Shown: piece after piece, positions 38,111 to 50,085 of the stretch
How the letters are laid out: every line of letters begins with the position of its first letter
Position numbering within the stretch: position 1 is the first letter of the stretch
Assembly (NCBI RefSeq): GCF_027744825.2
Contig: NC_071335.1
Span: 11,427,001-11,491,000 of the forward strand
Direction: 5' to 3'
DNA: 64,000 bases
Source: Synchiropus splendidus
Taxonomy: Eukaryota; Chordata; Actinopteri; Syngnathiformes; Callionymidae
Made by a program: the position numbers and the translations under genes
The notes under the pieces: generated by a model
What the model saw: the letters and a program-made list of their open reading frames with translations, nothing else
What the model was told of the DNA's origin: nothing
Database searches by the model: none

Positions 38111-38527
38111 CATCTCCATTGGCTGCTTGTCTGTTCAGTCAGTCACACAGAAGACAGATAGAAGCAGCAGACTGGTCGCACATCTAGCTGCAGCCGTGTA
38201 ATCGGAGCTCGGCAGCCATAAACCACCAGCTATGGACACTCTGCTACGCCTGCTGTCACACGCAGATGCAGACGTATACTGTGTAGGTGCAGACGTGTGC
38301 ACCAGTGACTCCGTCGAAACTGGCCATTGTACACATTTGACCTTTACCTGCCTCACTTTAGTGAAAAAAAGCCTCTTTTAAATTAAAAAAAAAATGTATA
38401 AGTCAATTTAGATTTTTTTAAATCCATAAATATTCTCCTATTTATTCTCTCTTTGCTTCGTACCTTGTTCTTGCCTTGACGTTAGCAAGTAGTACTGACA
38501 ATTTTGTTGTGAAGTAGTGAAGACGAT
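38111..38527. other. Non-coding DNA, no gene recognised
   Basis: No repeat family or exon recognised, apart from A/T-rich sequence at 38364-38425. Confidence 0.4.
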
Positions 38528-38595
38528 TAGGGATGCTCCGATTGATGGGCCACCGTCCGTGATCGGCCGACCACAAAAGCCTGTGACATCCTTGA
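38528..38595 (+). mobile_element. hAT-like transposon end, fragment
   Basis: Begins TAGGGATGCTCCGATTGATGG and continues GATCGGCCGACC. This matches a TAGGGATGC(A/T)CCGAT-type terminus with GATCGGCC repeats that I associate with a fish hAT family. I could not find the opposite end within 1 kb. Confidence 0.5.
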
Positions 38596-39094
38596 AACCC
38601 TCCTGTTGTGTTATCCCATACTCCTTTCCCACTCACCGCTCACTCATGGCTACATTTATTTAGTATTACGTTTAGTTTTAAGCCAGTTATTAAACAACAA
38701 GGTAAACCTTGATGTTCCACCAGTGTAAATAAAGGTTTGAAGTGTCACGAGATGTCACATTAGCTCTATTCGCTTTGCAGTGCAGACTGTACTTGACACC
38801 CTACCCCGAACCTAAAAGGTTTAAAAACGACTTATTTTTACCTGCTTGCAGTGAGTGTGTGTGCAGGGCGTCGTGGGCTTGTTATGAGAATGCAGCGTTT
38901 CCTCTGAGAGTCAGCCGCGGTGCGTCGGCATAGACCTATAGTGTATAGAATGTGGCACAGTCTGTCCATACCATCTTCTCTCTTTTGCAGATCAAGAACT
39001 TCAAATCATTCATGATCTAATATCATCATATCGCACACCCAGAGATGAAAGAATTCATGGTAACATAATGTGATTCATGTATAATGAATAATAC
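38596..39094. other. Non-coding DNA, possibly interior of the hAT-like element
   Basis: No transposase motif and no host exon recognised. Confidence 0.35.
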
Positions 39095-39205
39095 AGATCA
39101 TATTATTATTATTATTATTAGTCATAGTAGTAGTAGGAGGAGGAGGAGTAATAGTAGCACTAATACTTGTACTAGTAGTAGTAGCAAAAAAAGGTGTAGT
39201 AGTAA
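39095..39205. repeat. Compound trinucleotide microsatellite (ATT/AGT/AGG)
   Basis: An ATT run is followed by AGT, AGG and again AGT units with interruptions. It is an old, degenerated trinucleotide array. Confidence 0.9.
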
Positions 39206-41454
39206 TCGCAGTAGTTGTAGTTATTGTGCAGATAATCTATCCGATTTTGTCAAAAGATATTTTCGATATTGAAAAAGACAGCTGATAAATAGCTCTGACA
39301 AAATGAAACCAAAGTTTCATTCAGTGTCGTCCAGTTTTTCAAACGGCTTGAGAAAAGAAATTGACAAAAAGAACCGGTTCCCCTCTGAGAGCCGTTCATC
39401 TTCACAGAGACTCCACTCACTTAACAGTCAGTCGCGCAGCCGGCGCTTTCTCATCCAGCCGTCCGTGCATCGCTGGATTCTCTCACCAGTCGTAGCCAGG
39501 CGTGCACGCACACCTGCGATGGCTACGGGAACTGAATAAACCCACAATAGCGCACAGCGATAATGTGAAGGGAGCAATTTACCAGTAAAAGCTTGGTTTC
39601 TGGACAGGACTCAAAATTCCCTGCATAGATCAAATGCAATTTTCTGTATGTGTAAGTCGAAAATACAGTGGTATATTTTACAGCTCCTGAGTAGGAGTGA
39701 GAATAAAGTCACTCCTCTGATAGTCAAGGATGCTGACTATCAGACTATTAAAACTCATATGAATGTGGGTATTGATGTCAGTAAGGGAAACTGGACAAAT
39801 GCGGTATCGCTGAAAAACACAGATATCCTGCGTCCCTACTGTCATTACACCAAATGGGAAAAGCCTTCATTGAAGAGGTGAAATAAGAGCTATTATTTCA
39901 GTAAATTAGAGTGTTTAAAAAAAGCCCCTGTCCTCAGTGCTCTCAAAGTGCCAACTCTGCACCATTAGCATGCGCTTACCCTTCAGGGAGAATCTAGGTG
40001 AAAGTCCAGCTATTTCATTATATTAGTGGTGCTGCCCGAAGAGCTGAGCTTGGATTGTCCCACTCTACTTGGATGGAAAGGACGCCTTTTGGCCCTGGGG
40101 GACCTGAAATCACGCTGCTCATCTTGTCACTGTAATATGTGTGCGAGTGGATGGACTGTGTGTGTGACTGATGAGAATGGTTCGCGTCCTCTTTGGCAGT
40201 CTATTCACTACCATCGCTCAGTTTTAACGCAGTCTTCCGTAGTGTCTTCATTCTACTCCATTTTGTTTTTTGTTTTTTTTTATCTTTTATCTATTTTGTT
40301 CACTCTGGCTCCCACCCTACTGTCTGACTTCAGACCGGCTCCTGCTTTGCTGTGAGAACGATGGTGGAGGACTGTGCTTTAGGAGATTTACTGCTGGATC
40401 CCTGACTCTGTCAGGTGTCGAAACGAAAGCAAAGCGATGAAGGGGGGAATGAGGGAAAAGCAGATGGAAGATGGAGAAATGTGCAGGGAGATGAAGGAGG
40501 GAGACATGGGGAGGAAATTTAATCAGAGACTCAGCCAAAGAAAGAGAAGGGATGATTGTGCAGGATCGAAGGAATGAGAATGAAATCATAGAAATGTGAG
40601 CAAAATGTTAAAAAGAAGAGTATTTCAATGGAAATACTTCAATGGTACTGAGGGAAGCCAAATCGCCCTTTCGATCTGATGAGTGTTTCACAGGCAGAAT
40701 CTATCACTAATTGATTTACGCCACCAGACAGGTGTGAAATGGAGTGTTAAACTAACAAGAAAACAATTTTCTGGTTTGGTTGATTTGGATCTTGTGTGTA
40801 ACACAAAAGCCCTGACAGCTGTCGGTCCTCTGCTCCATTATAGAGTTTAAGTTTTGGCGTTTTCAAGACCAAACACTCATTACATGCTAATGTTTCGCAA
40901 GGCAATGTAGATACAATGGTGTCTTCTTTATGTTGAAAAAGTATTTTACAAGTGTATCATTAATAGTTCTTAATAATAATGGCCTCTAGTTGCTTCACAA
41001 AACAGAAAAAAACAGGTGCAGGCTTTTGTAGTAACTGTAGTCTAAAGTTGGGAATTGATGTTTTCAGTGTCCCTGTAGCTCCAAGTGAATGTCCCTACAC
41101 AACATCCAGGGCAACTGTATTTTAATGTGAGCATGATCATTCCATAACACGACACATGTTCCGTTCAGTCAGCCACCGAGCAGAAGACACTGTGCTTCAG
41201 AGCAGATTTTCGACCTAATGAAGTGACCAGGCAGAGCTATTCCCGTGTGTCTGTTCAACTCAGGTTATGTCATTCGAGAGGAGACATTTGGCCTTTAAAT
41301 GGCATGGCATTATGAGCATTCTTTCTATCAGGAAGTTGCACTTGTGACACTTTGACAGCCTGTTTGGCTTCTCATCTTCATATGTCTATTTCCCAAACTT
41401 GAACAAAAAAGTGTACGACTGAGGGAATGGCATGCATTTACGTGTGTTAATCTG
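39206..41454. other. Non-coding DNA, no gene recognised
   Basis: Unique DNA with a purine-rich run at 40430-40600 and a T-rich run at 40260-40300. No exon is supported. Confidence 0.5.
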
Positions 41455-41492
41455 TCCCTCCCGCTGGGATTAGCTCCAGCCTGCGATTCCAG
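41455..41492 (+). mobile_element. L2/SINE tail remnant, very short
   Basis: CCCTCCCGCTGGGATTAGCTCCAGCC resembles the GCTGGGATAGGCTCCAGCC core of the fish L2/SINE tail. The rest of the tail is unrecognisable. Confidence 0.4.
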
Positions 41493-41889
41493 ATGGGAGT
41501 ACGATTGTCACTATCTTCAATACTGCAGGGTTGAAAAATGATAAATAATTATAGGCATTTAAAAAAAAAACTGTTTTATTCACATTTCAGTAAAATAATG
41601 ACGTTATCATAAAGAAATTGAAAACATAAAAATGACGACAGGACAAGAGCGTTTACTGCAAATACATGCAAAACAAATAACCCAAATATAGGCTGCGGGT
41701 CCTTGATCCTCGCAGATGTACTCTGCCACAGCTCTGTTTACTTTCAAAGCTTCAGGAGACTTGGGATGATATTTTCAGCAGTGCTAGAGTTGTCTGTAAT
41801 TTCTTAGGTTTAGCTGCAGACTTCTCTCTCATTTTTAATGGCGGAAAAGACATTTGAGTCACGTTAGCGAGCTAAAGCTTATAGCAAAA
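41493..41889. other. Non-coding DNA, no gene recognised
   Basis: AT-rich spacer with an A-run at 41562-41571. Confidence 0.4.
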
Positions 41890-41891
41890 TA

Positions 41892-42613
41892 CAGTGGTAC
41901 CTCGGTTCTCGACCACAATCCGTTCCAGACGGCCGTTCGAGAAGCGAATTGTTCGAAATCCGAATCGATTTTTCCCATTACAATGAATGGAAAAAGAAAC
42001 AATGCGTTCCAAGCCTTAAAATAGTCTTTTGTAGGAGTGAATGTAGAGTGTCTGCTGCAGGTGCGCTGTTCGTCTATGTGTGTGGCCGCTGCATGTGGGA
42101 GGGGTTGCCGAGTGAGTGACGTCTCTCCAGAAGTGAAGAGGTGCCCGGGGCGTGTCCAGCTCTGAATGTGTGCTTCTGTGCAGTTTGGCTGTGACAAAGT
42201 CATAAACCAAGTCACGCTCTGTCCCAGACTCGCCTCATCCCTGTCCCAGCTCCAGCCCACAACAGGACATCAAACCCTGGAGTGTGCTCTCCAGCCTCGG
42301 AGGTGTGGAGAGTGAACACCTCCCCTGTGACACTCGACCACGGTCCAGTGCGGAGACAGGAAAGGTTTTACACCTCAATATGAAGAAAAAACAGTCAGTA
42401 AATGTAGCTAACGGGACACGTCTGCATACAGAGGCTGCGTTATATACAATAACAAAGCACGTCGTGGGTCAGCTGATCGGTCCGCGCACGCTATGTTTTT
42501 TCCGGCTTTTTTCGGGGGCGTTCGAGTTCTGGATTTTCGTTCAAAATCCGAAGCAAAAAAATCTAGAAATTTTTGTTCGAGTTCCGAGACATTTGAAAAC
42601 CAAGGCACCACTG
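41892..42613. mobile_element. Nonautonomous Tigger/pogo-like DNA transposon, 722 bp, TA target sites
   Basis: The left end is CAGTGGTACCTCGGTTCTCG. The right end, on the opposite strand, is CAGTGGTGCCTTGGTTTTCA. The two are flanked by TA dinucleotides at 41890-41891 and 42614-42615. TA duplication and the CAGTGGTACCTCGG terminus fit the Tigger/pogo branch of the Tc1-mariner group. Subterminal GTTCGA/TCCGAA motifs occur at both ends and may be transposase-binding repeats. Its open frames show no DDE transposase motif, so it is nonautonomous or internally deleted. Class assignment is by terminus type from memory. Confidence 0.75.
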
Positions 42614-43229
42614 TAATCAGGAAGCTAAGTGCAGCTAGCGTGGGCTACTGCATCGCACTTGCAACAAACAACCATCATTACTGCAGGCCACCAGGCAGAT
42701 GCATGGATCATGGGTACAATTTAATACTCATCATTTAATAATCTTCTGGCATGTTCTGACCGGAGAATTGCTCTCATGTTTTACAAGATTGCACGTGGTA
42801 AATGCTTTGCATGTGTTTGTTCTTCAAGGACGCCGACACGAGAACAAATATGAAAATGGTGTAACATTTTGAAACTTGAGTAGCATCAAGAAAACCCTGA
42901 CCTCTGAAGTGAAATGAATAAAGGTGTTTCTGCTGTGCTTTCGTCATTTTTTTTTTTTTTTCAGATCTACACTGACAGCAAAACTCTCCTAATATTATAT
43001 TATTATTATTGTTGTTGTTGTTTTTTGCTGGGGATTACTCACTGAATGCAACTGCAGTGCATCCTGCCGGGACAAAAATAGCTCCGCTTCACAACAACAT
43101 GAGGCTTTGTGCTGGTGTGGGCACAAGATGAGATACAAATCAGGAAGTCCAGATATAAAAGCTTGTCATTTGCTTAGACACTGCACAGCACTTTTTGCTC
43201 CCCTAAGACAGGATTAAAGCAGGAAAAGC

Positions 43230-43545
43230 CACACCGTCAGCCCAAATGTGCTCCGATGACGGGACGCCGCATTAGCAGATCGTTCAATTAATAATAAGTA
43301 CGACTACAGAATTGTAGGCTGCAACGGAAAATTCAGTGAGGAATGATGGCGGTTTGGGAGCAGGATGCGTTTGTTTATCAGCCTTTCTCGCTCCGCGAGT
43401 GCTTCACACTATGGAAGCCTGTCAATGTTGGCGTCCGTGCGAGCGCAATCTGGACACCTCATATGAATAAAGCGCAGCTGATCACCCGAATGCAGTTGCT
43501 CACGAAGGAGCGAGTCTGAAGAAGCGGCTCAGATCCGCCTTATTC
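43230..43545. promoter_or_regulatory. Candidate regulatory block
   Basis: GC-balanced, repeat-free sequence with CGCATTAGCAGATCG, TTCAATTAATAATAAG, TGTTTATCAGCC and CCTCATATGAATAAAGCGC. It contains homeodomain, forkhead-like and E-box-like motifs and is CpG-richer than its surroundings. Inference only. Confidence 0.25.
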
Positions 43546-44272
43546 TTCTGGTTCGTAAGTCCACGTTTGTGTTTCTGGAAGCAGAGTGATGTGCCAGAAT
43601 GTCACTGGAACTGTTCATAACAAAGGATGTCTGGCAGTCTTGCGCGCCAGTGTTAGAAGTTCCGCTCGAGTTTAGAAGTACAGTGCAAAAGTGAACTGGT
43701 GATTATACAACCTGTCTTTCTTTTCAGGGAAGGAACTATTCATATTATTCAGTCCAAATCGGACAACCTTAAACCTTCCTCTCTTCCAAGCAAATGACAA
43801 ATGACAAGGTTGACATCGCGTTAGCCCGGCCCAGTGAACATACATTGTAGTGCATTGTAGAGGAGCAAAGGAAACAGTTTGAGGCAGCCTTTCCAAGAAG
43901 ACGAGGAGAGACAGACTGTGTGTGAAACAGAATCACAGCGGGAAAAAAAAAAAAAAAAAAAAGTTGGGAGCGAATGGTACCATGTGAACGTACCGGGTCC
44001 TGCTGTAAGACAGACGCAAAAGGGACAGAGCAGGAAGTGCGGAGACACGGAGTGGAAGGAGAGGAGGAGGTGAAAGACAGCCAGCAGCCGGAGAGAATGA
44101 CAGGGAGCAGTCCTGGGAGGCGAGAGTGGGAGTGTGGGTGACTGTGAGCGCACTGCAAGGCTAGCTAACTTGTCTGTCAATCTCGATCTGTGATTGACAG
44201 CTGCAGTTCCAATGTTTGTCTCTTTACCCACCGGCCCTTCTGTCGAGATGTACAGCCCTGGGTCACTCAGGA

Positions 44273-44296
44273 ACACACACACACACACACACACAC
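44273..44296. repeat. (CA)n microsatellite
   Basis: Twelve CA units ending in CGCGC. Confidence 0.95.
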
Positions 44297-45800
44297 GCGC
44301 AGCCAGCCGAAGAAATGAACCGCGTGTGAGAGGGAAGTGGATGTCTCCGGTGAGGTCGGCTCTTGCTGACTGGTTCGTCACCTTTGACACTTGACCTGTG
44401 GCCTTTACATTGTCAGCAATATACGCTCTCGCTGGACATTTCCATCCACTCAACGTGTGAATGGGAACACGTTTTTTATCTATTGTTATCTTGGTGATAT
44501 TTATATCTTTGCTTATGCAGCAGTCAGACACTGTTATTTATCATTGTCCCTGCTCCTCCCCCGCCAGCACTCATACACCCACACTGGCTGAAAATGAGTT
44601 CCTTAAAACCCTCCCCAGCTAGCTCAAGCTGGGGGCATGATAAATATCCGGCTTCACTTAAACTAAGCTTCATTTCGTGCTTGTTTACGCGCACTTTATT
44701 TAAGCCACTTTTTAGTCGTAGTGGCTACAATGTTTTGCGCGGAAAGAGCCATGTGTTTTCACCTCATTAAAATGAAGGATCCCAAATCGGGCAGCAAACC
44801 TGGCTTTCTTCAGTCTTGTATTCTGGTTGATCCACAAGAAAAGGACATGGTTCTTTTGAGTTAGGTATGACCTGGACTTTAGTTTGTTGCAAAAGGAGAA
44901 AAATAAAATGCTGCAAAAGTAAACAATGTTAAAAGAATGCCAATGATTGCTTGCTGTTTTCATCCATTTGCATCACCCAAGGGTTTTTTTTTCATTGTAT
45001 TATTTTCCTCAGATTTATTCTGATACCTCCCAAAAACATACACCCATAAACCAATTCTCTCCTATTTTTGGAAGCCCAAAACAATTGTACAGATGGCACC
45101 TCTGTGGCTTGACAAGCTAAGGGGAAGCGGTTTTATCAATAGTACCTGAACAAACACCAACGTGATGTTAGTAAGAAACACCAGGTCAACTTTGCTGTTT
45201 CAGACTAGTAATGGACTCATGTCTCGGAGGGCTCGAAATGTTTTTTCCCCCCCTACTGAGGTTGGATTACTGGGCGACTGCCTATTCAGAGAGATGAAGA
45301 ATTCCCAAACCTGGAAGCCCTTTGGGGGGATACTGAGAAAATCCTTCTGATTCGATGGGAAACAAGCCAAACCATCTCAAGTTAACTGACCTGGTTCAAT
45401 AAACTCAGGATCATCGAAGCCTGGGTCACAACATGAGGTACTTGCTGGATGTTTATTTTTACTTCACGATCCAAGGAAACCACGGAACACTGGCTTCCGA
45501 GCATTAATGGCTGCAGGTATCCATCCTGCAATTTGTGCGTGTTCAAATGTGTGCGTTTGTGTGCCAGTAGGGGTTTGTGACTAATGGGGTCATAATTGGT
45601 GCTGAGTCAGGATTACCGCTGATTGCCATGGTTGGATACCGATCTAACGAGCGCACATGAAGTGTCCATCCTGTCTCGAGCAGGTTTTCATTTCCTCCGG
45701 ATCTCCAAGGTGCATTTACACACACTTATGGAGCGGAGCACACAGTGGCGCACGCTCACAAGCCTCCCACAACAAAACACGTGCACGCACTCTCTCGCAT

Positions 45801-45823
45801 CACCACACACACACACACACACA
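45801..45823. repeat. (CA)n microsatellite in a CAC-rich region
   Basis: About ten CA units within a wider cryptic CA/CG-rich stretch, 45720-45955. Confidence 0.93.
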
Positions 45824-46639
45824 GTCGCTCGCACACTAACACAATGACAGACATCACACACACACGAAGGACTTCTACACATCCACACACGTGAGACGCT
45901 AACTCGGACGCACTCAGACAACCTCGTCCACGTCACCCACGCGGCTACACACATTTACGGAGTGGCTCACTGAAATACACTCCTCCTGCTTCCCCCTCAC
46001 AATGATAGGTTTTTACTGACTTAGGCAGAGTAAATCTTTCTTCTAATTTCAACGTGGAGCAGACTGCTGTATCCCAGTTTATTCATTATTTATCGTAAGG
46101 CAGTCTGTCCTGAAGACAGGATCCTGCTCTCACCTTCTGTGTTACTTTTCCTGAAAACGGAAAGCGAAGGAGCTGCTGTCTTTCTGGATAGGGCTGATGA
46201 TGATTTTCGCCTTCAGAACTGGTTGGCTGTTTAGACATCAGAATAAAGGAAGGACATGTCTAAAACCTGCACACCAGTTTCAGTCATGTCGGCTTCCCAT
46301 GTCTTATACACATATTACTGAGTTCCCCCGTATACAACTGCTTGATCAATGAAGCCCCTTTTATACCGAAGCAAAATTACTATGATAAGTAGGTCAACCC
46401 GGAAACTTTGCCTGGTAGGTGGACCTGTCAAACAACCCGGCAATATTTCTCACGTGAACAGATTCAGAGATTCTTTTATTGGACTGAGTTAGGCGAGTGA
46501 GTGGCACATCTGTCCACAGATTTATTGTTTGTTGCAGATCCAGTTGTCTGTGAGTATGGCTTGTTTTGTGTTTTTGCAGAAGTTTTAGCACTTGTAATCT
46601 AAAATGTCTTTCTATTCTAATCTAGAATCAAACATTTTC

Positions 46640-46712
46640 AGTACCAGTACCAAAACCAATACCGTCACTTTGAAACTGGTTCCTGAAGAAATTTTTTCGG
46701 TATCGATTTTAT
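46640..46712. mobile_element. Possible DNA-transposon fragment ('accgtcactttgaaac' type)
   Basis: GTACCAGTACCAAAACCAAT, then ACCGTCACTTTGAAACTGG and TCGGTATCGATT, resembles sequence I have seen repeatedly at ends of fish transposon copies. No termini or target duplication identified. Confidence 0.3.
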
Positions 46713-48972
46713 AAAATATAAATATGCAAATAAAAGCCTTTCAATATTTGTGCCCTGTATAGATTTGTTAAATACATATTTAAGTGAAGGTCATTTAAAG
46801 TGAATATATTGACAATATATATTTGGATAATCTTCACACGCAGTATATGTAATAACTGTAATAAACTGATACTACTCCAGCTTGATTGTGGAAATACATG
46901 AAAGTGAAATTACACATTTGAAGGTGTTTGATATTTGGCGGCGCCCCTGGTAAATGAGTGTAATTACAAGCTGTCGTAAAGCTGGGTCTCCAGTCCCGCC
47001 CCCATCCCACGTTTATTTGCTTATGAGGAACAGCGGAAAATGTCATCACAGATGGCAACATACACAACACTGTCAAGCTCATACTTGCAAAGGGAACGGC
47101 AGAAAGATCTATCATTCACCGTCAGGAATCGAACTCCGTCATTCAGCCAATGAGGACAGGCAGGATCCAGTGAGAGACAGACGGACCTAGATAATAAAAC
47201 CATTTCGACATTTCAGAATGAAGCAAAGGGAAAGTTTTGACAGTTATTGAATTGGTGGCAACAAACCACTATCTTTTAGTTGTAAGAAATAAAATTTGGA
47301 ATGCACTACTTGAGTGTGATGTTTCTTACGTGTTTCTTCCGTGAAAAACATGCTGAAAACTGTCATGTTGCTGCGTCTCTCAGCAGTTCCGAGCAGGTCT
47401 GCAGATTAGAGGACTCGACTGCAGCAGCTACAGATAGAACATGAGACATAACATATGCTAGCGGACATTAGCCGCTAGCAGCTTATGTCAGAGCTAAATT
47501 GTTTTGCTGGCTATATCTACACTATACTGTGATAAACACTATAAAATGAGTAACAAACACTTACACATTTGTTGGTCACCCAAATGATCACACACCTTAG
47601 ACTAATGGCTTACAAGTCAAGTAGAAACATCGCCACTTCAGGATGCGAAGAAAAGCCTTTTGTAGTTTGCAGATCACGCCAGGCTGTTTGAGGTGCTATA
47701 TATACTAAGTGACACAAAAAAAGCAGCACCACACCATGCCTTAACCCTTACCTAGTCCAAGAGAGCATTTAACAGAGAGCTGGGAAGTCTGACTCCAGGA
47801 TTTTTGACTGTTCATACTGAAACCTGTCATCTCAGGAAATGTGAAAATTATCTATTTATTTCTAAATGTTACTCATCTCCTCAAATGACTGATGGAGCTC
47901 ATGAATCCTTCATAATATGGGACTTGCTTTTTGTCTACTACAGGCCACTGTACTCTGAGATGGCTGGTTGAGAATTATTTTAGAGTTACGTGTGCTGCAT
48001 ACTTTGCTGATCGATCTAAAATAGACGTATATTGAGGAGTGGCTTTGTCTGTTGCCTTGTTCTCAGTTTCATCATCTGACCTGCGTTGTCTCGTGACATC
48101 AGCGAGGTCACGGTCCGTTTCTCCCTCTTGTGCATGCATAACTCTGTCGCATGTGGCCGTCACCACCTCACTCGCACTCTTGCTTTGGTTAGTGTAGATC
48201 CCTATTTTGACCAACCACATGCCACTTCTAACAGGGAAGACTCCTAAACGTGAGTGGGCTTTGGTAGTCCACCTTGAAGAGCCACTACTCACAAAATGTT
48301 CCGCCACAGTTATATTGCAGTGTCTCTCAGTGAATGGTATTTTTATGAGAGCAACTCCATCTTGTGTGCGAAATGATTAAAAAGCATGGCACACACTGAA
48401 TGTGTGGGACCTGAGAGCTTTAGGGCACTGAAACGTGCCACTGAAGGACGGAATGACTTTTGATACTTGCTACTACCGAGACATTTCTGGTGGTGCCATA
48501 AAAAGCCCAGCCCTCGTACAGTGGCACTCAACTGTCTTTTCATTTACATGTCAATATGTGATCGACTTGGTTACTCAATGTGCACACATTCACAACATGA
48601 TCAGAATGCAGACGGACTTTAGTTGTGGGGACATTCTGACCCGAATTTGCTCGCACCGTGGATGTATTGACCGTGGGGCAGCACGTCAGTGGGCGTCAAC
48701 AACGTACACATAAGTCCACTTGATGATGAGAGTGAGAATGTCTTCCATCGGGGGATTCCTATGGGAATGTCTCGGACAGAAAGTGGCTAATGGTTTTGAA
48801 CATCATGGGCACAACCGCCCAAAGTGACTCTCTGTCTTTTAAGGCTTTATGCAGGGTTTTAGGTCCTGGCTCCTGAGAGTTTAGAAGCAAAAGTTTTGGT
48901 AAGCCTGCAAGCGAAAACTGAGCAGACCAGAAATAGTCTGACCAACCAACAGCCTAATATCCAAGCGTCCAC

Positions 48973-48975
48973 TTA
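48973..48975. repeat. Target-site duplication, left (TTA)
   Basis: TTA directly before the element, matched by TTA at 49504-49506. Confidence 0.6.
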
Positions 48976-49503
48976 TGGGCTTTTCACACTACAGGTTCTG
49001 TCTCGGGTGGGTCTGAGTCCAACTCGCCCCCCACTGTGCTTCCTCGCACTTCTGCGCCACAGGCAATGTCCTTTTTTCCTGCTCAGCTGGCGGCGCTCTG
49101 CGGAAATAGCTGGTTTGTGACCCACGATGAAGCAGGTCTTCGTCATCAGCCGCGCAACAACCTATAGCCACCATCGGCTTGAACACCTTATTTCTACTAC
49201 AAGTCGTCCTCACGTCAGATATGAACTGATGACTGACCTCTGCCACAGCTGCAACAGAACGTGGCGTTTCACTGCCAAAACTAAACATGAAAGAGTGTTG
49301 TCATGTTGATTTTACAAGAAAACAAGCTGTGTAATACGGAGCGTCTTGAGTGATCCACGCTGCTCTCACAACACATTGAAGGTTGCAGGTCTCCAGCCGG
49401 GATCAAGTCCGCGGCCCAAACCCGACTCGCTTATGTTCACATCTCGGACTTCTGAGGCAAAACAGCCTTGTCTCGACACAGAACCAGTCGTGTGAAAGCG
49501 CCA
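48976..49503. mobile_element. PIF/Harbinger-like MITE, 528 bp, TTA target sites
   Basis: The left end is TGGGCTTTTCACACTACAGG. The right end, on the opposite strand, is TGGCGCTTTCACACGACTGG. Over 30 bases the two ends differ at about six positions, and both are flanked by TTA. A 3-bp TTA duplication with a TGG(C)GCTTTCACAC-type terminus fits PIF/Harbinger elements. The interior has no recognisable DDE nuclease or Myb-like frame, so it is nonautonomous. Class is inferred from terminus and target site. Confidence 0.72.
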
Positions 49504-49769
49504 TTAACCTCCAAGAGCAGGGCAAAAGGTGATTGCTTTTCATTCAAGTCATTTAGTAAAGCTGGTTAATCTCCTTGGTCTGTAAACAGCTTGTGAGAAA
49601 ACAACGTGTAATATTACACACCTTCAGTGTCATGAGGCCATAAGCCCGGCTCAGTTGTCACTCCCCTGCATGGTATGTGCGCGTGTCTGACGCTGTGTGT
49701 GCGGTTTGACAATGTTTTTGTCCCTGAAAGCCACTGGAGCTTCTAAATGAAGTATTTTATGAAGTTCTG
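49504..49769. other. Non-coding DNA after the MITE
   Basis: Starts with the right TTA duplication. No gene recognised. Confidence 0.4.
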
Positions 49770-50085
49770 CTGCTCTGGGCAGACCATTAACATTTCATAT
49801 CACCCTTGCGCTCGTGCGGCCTGCTCCTATGGGCTTGGAGCAAAACGTCTCTTTGAATAAAAACGGCCATGGTCAGTAATCCACGGGCGCCGCGCCGTTG
49901 AGAATATTTTCCCATTGAAAGAGTCAGAATAGCCGTCAATCCGTTGCAAAGCCGACTCGTTCTCCCAGAATTAATAGGTCGGTAAAGTCTGTTATTTGTT
50001 TTCAATGTTGTTAATACACAAGAGAACTGCCGCCAATCATTCCCTGCTCGTGAAATAATAAATGGCCATAATGAGAGCAGGAATT
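49770..50085. promoter_or_regulatory. Candidate regulatory block
   Basis: Repeat-free block with CCATTAACATTTCATATCAC, GTCTCTTTGAATAAAAACGG, GCCGTCAATCCG, AGAATTAATAGGTCGG, TGTTGTTAATACAC, GCCAATCATTCC and ATGGCCATAATGAG. Motif density is high (TAAT cores, PBX/HOX-like AATCA, forkhead-like TGTTAAT). I infer a conserved enhancer candidate; conservation is not tested. Confidence 0.35.

Larger units (their letters stand above)
42616..48975. other. Non-coding DNA, no gene recognised
   Basis: About 6.4 kb. A homopurine stretch at 43935-44110 (A-run at 43944-43962, then GA-rich), CA microsatellites and one candidate regulatory block are listed or noted elsewhere. A 236-codon open frame on the minus strand (43821-44531) runs through these low-complexity tracts and has no recognisable domain, so I do not call it. 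Confidence 0.5.

Noticed and set aside
43821..44531. 236-codon open frame on minus strand
   Set aside because: Its residues come largely from a homopolymer and a CA array (Phe run, Cys-Val run), with no conserved motif.
47120..47150. GGAATCGAACTCC, resembling an antisense tRNA T-arm
   Set aside because: No cloverleaf can be built around it and the A-box is missing.
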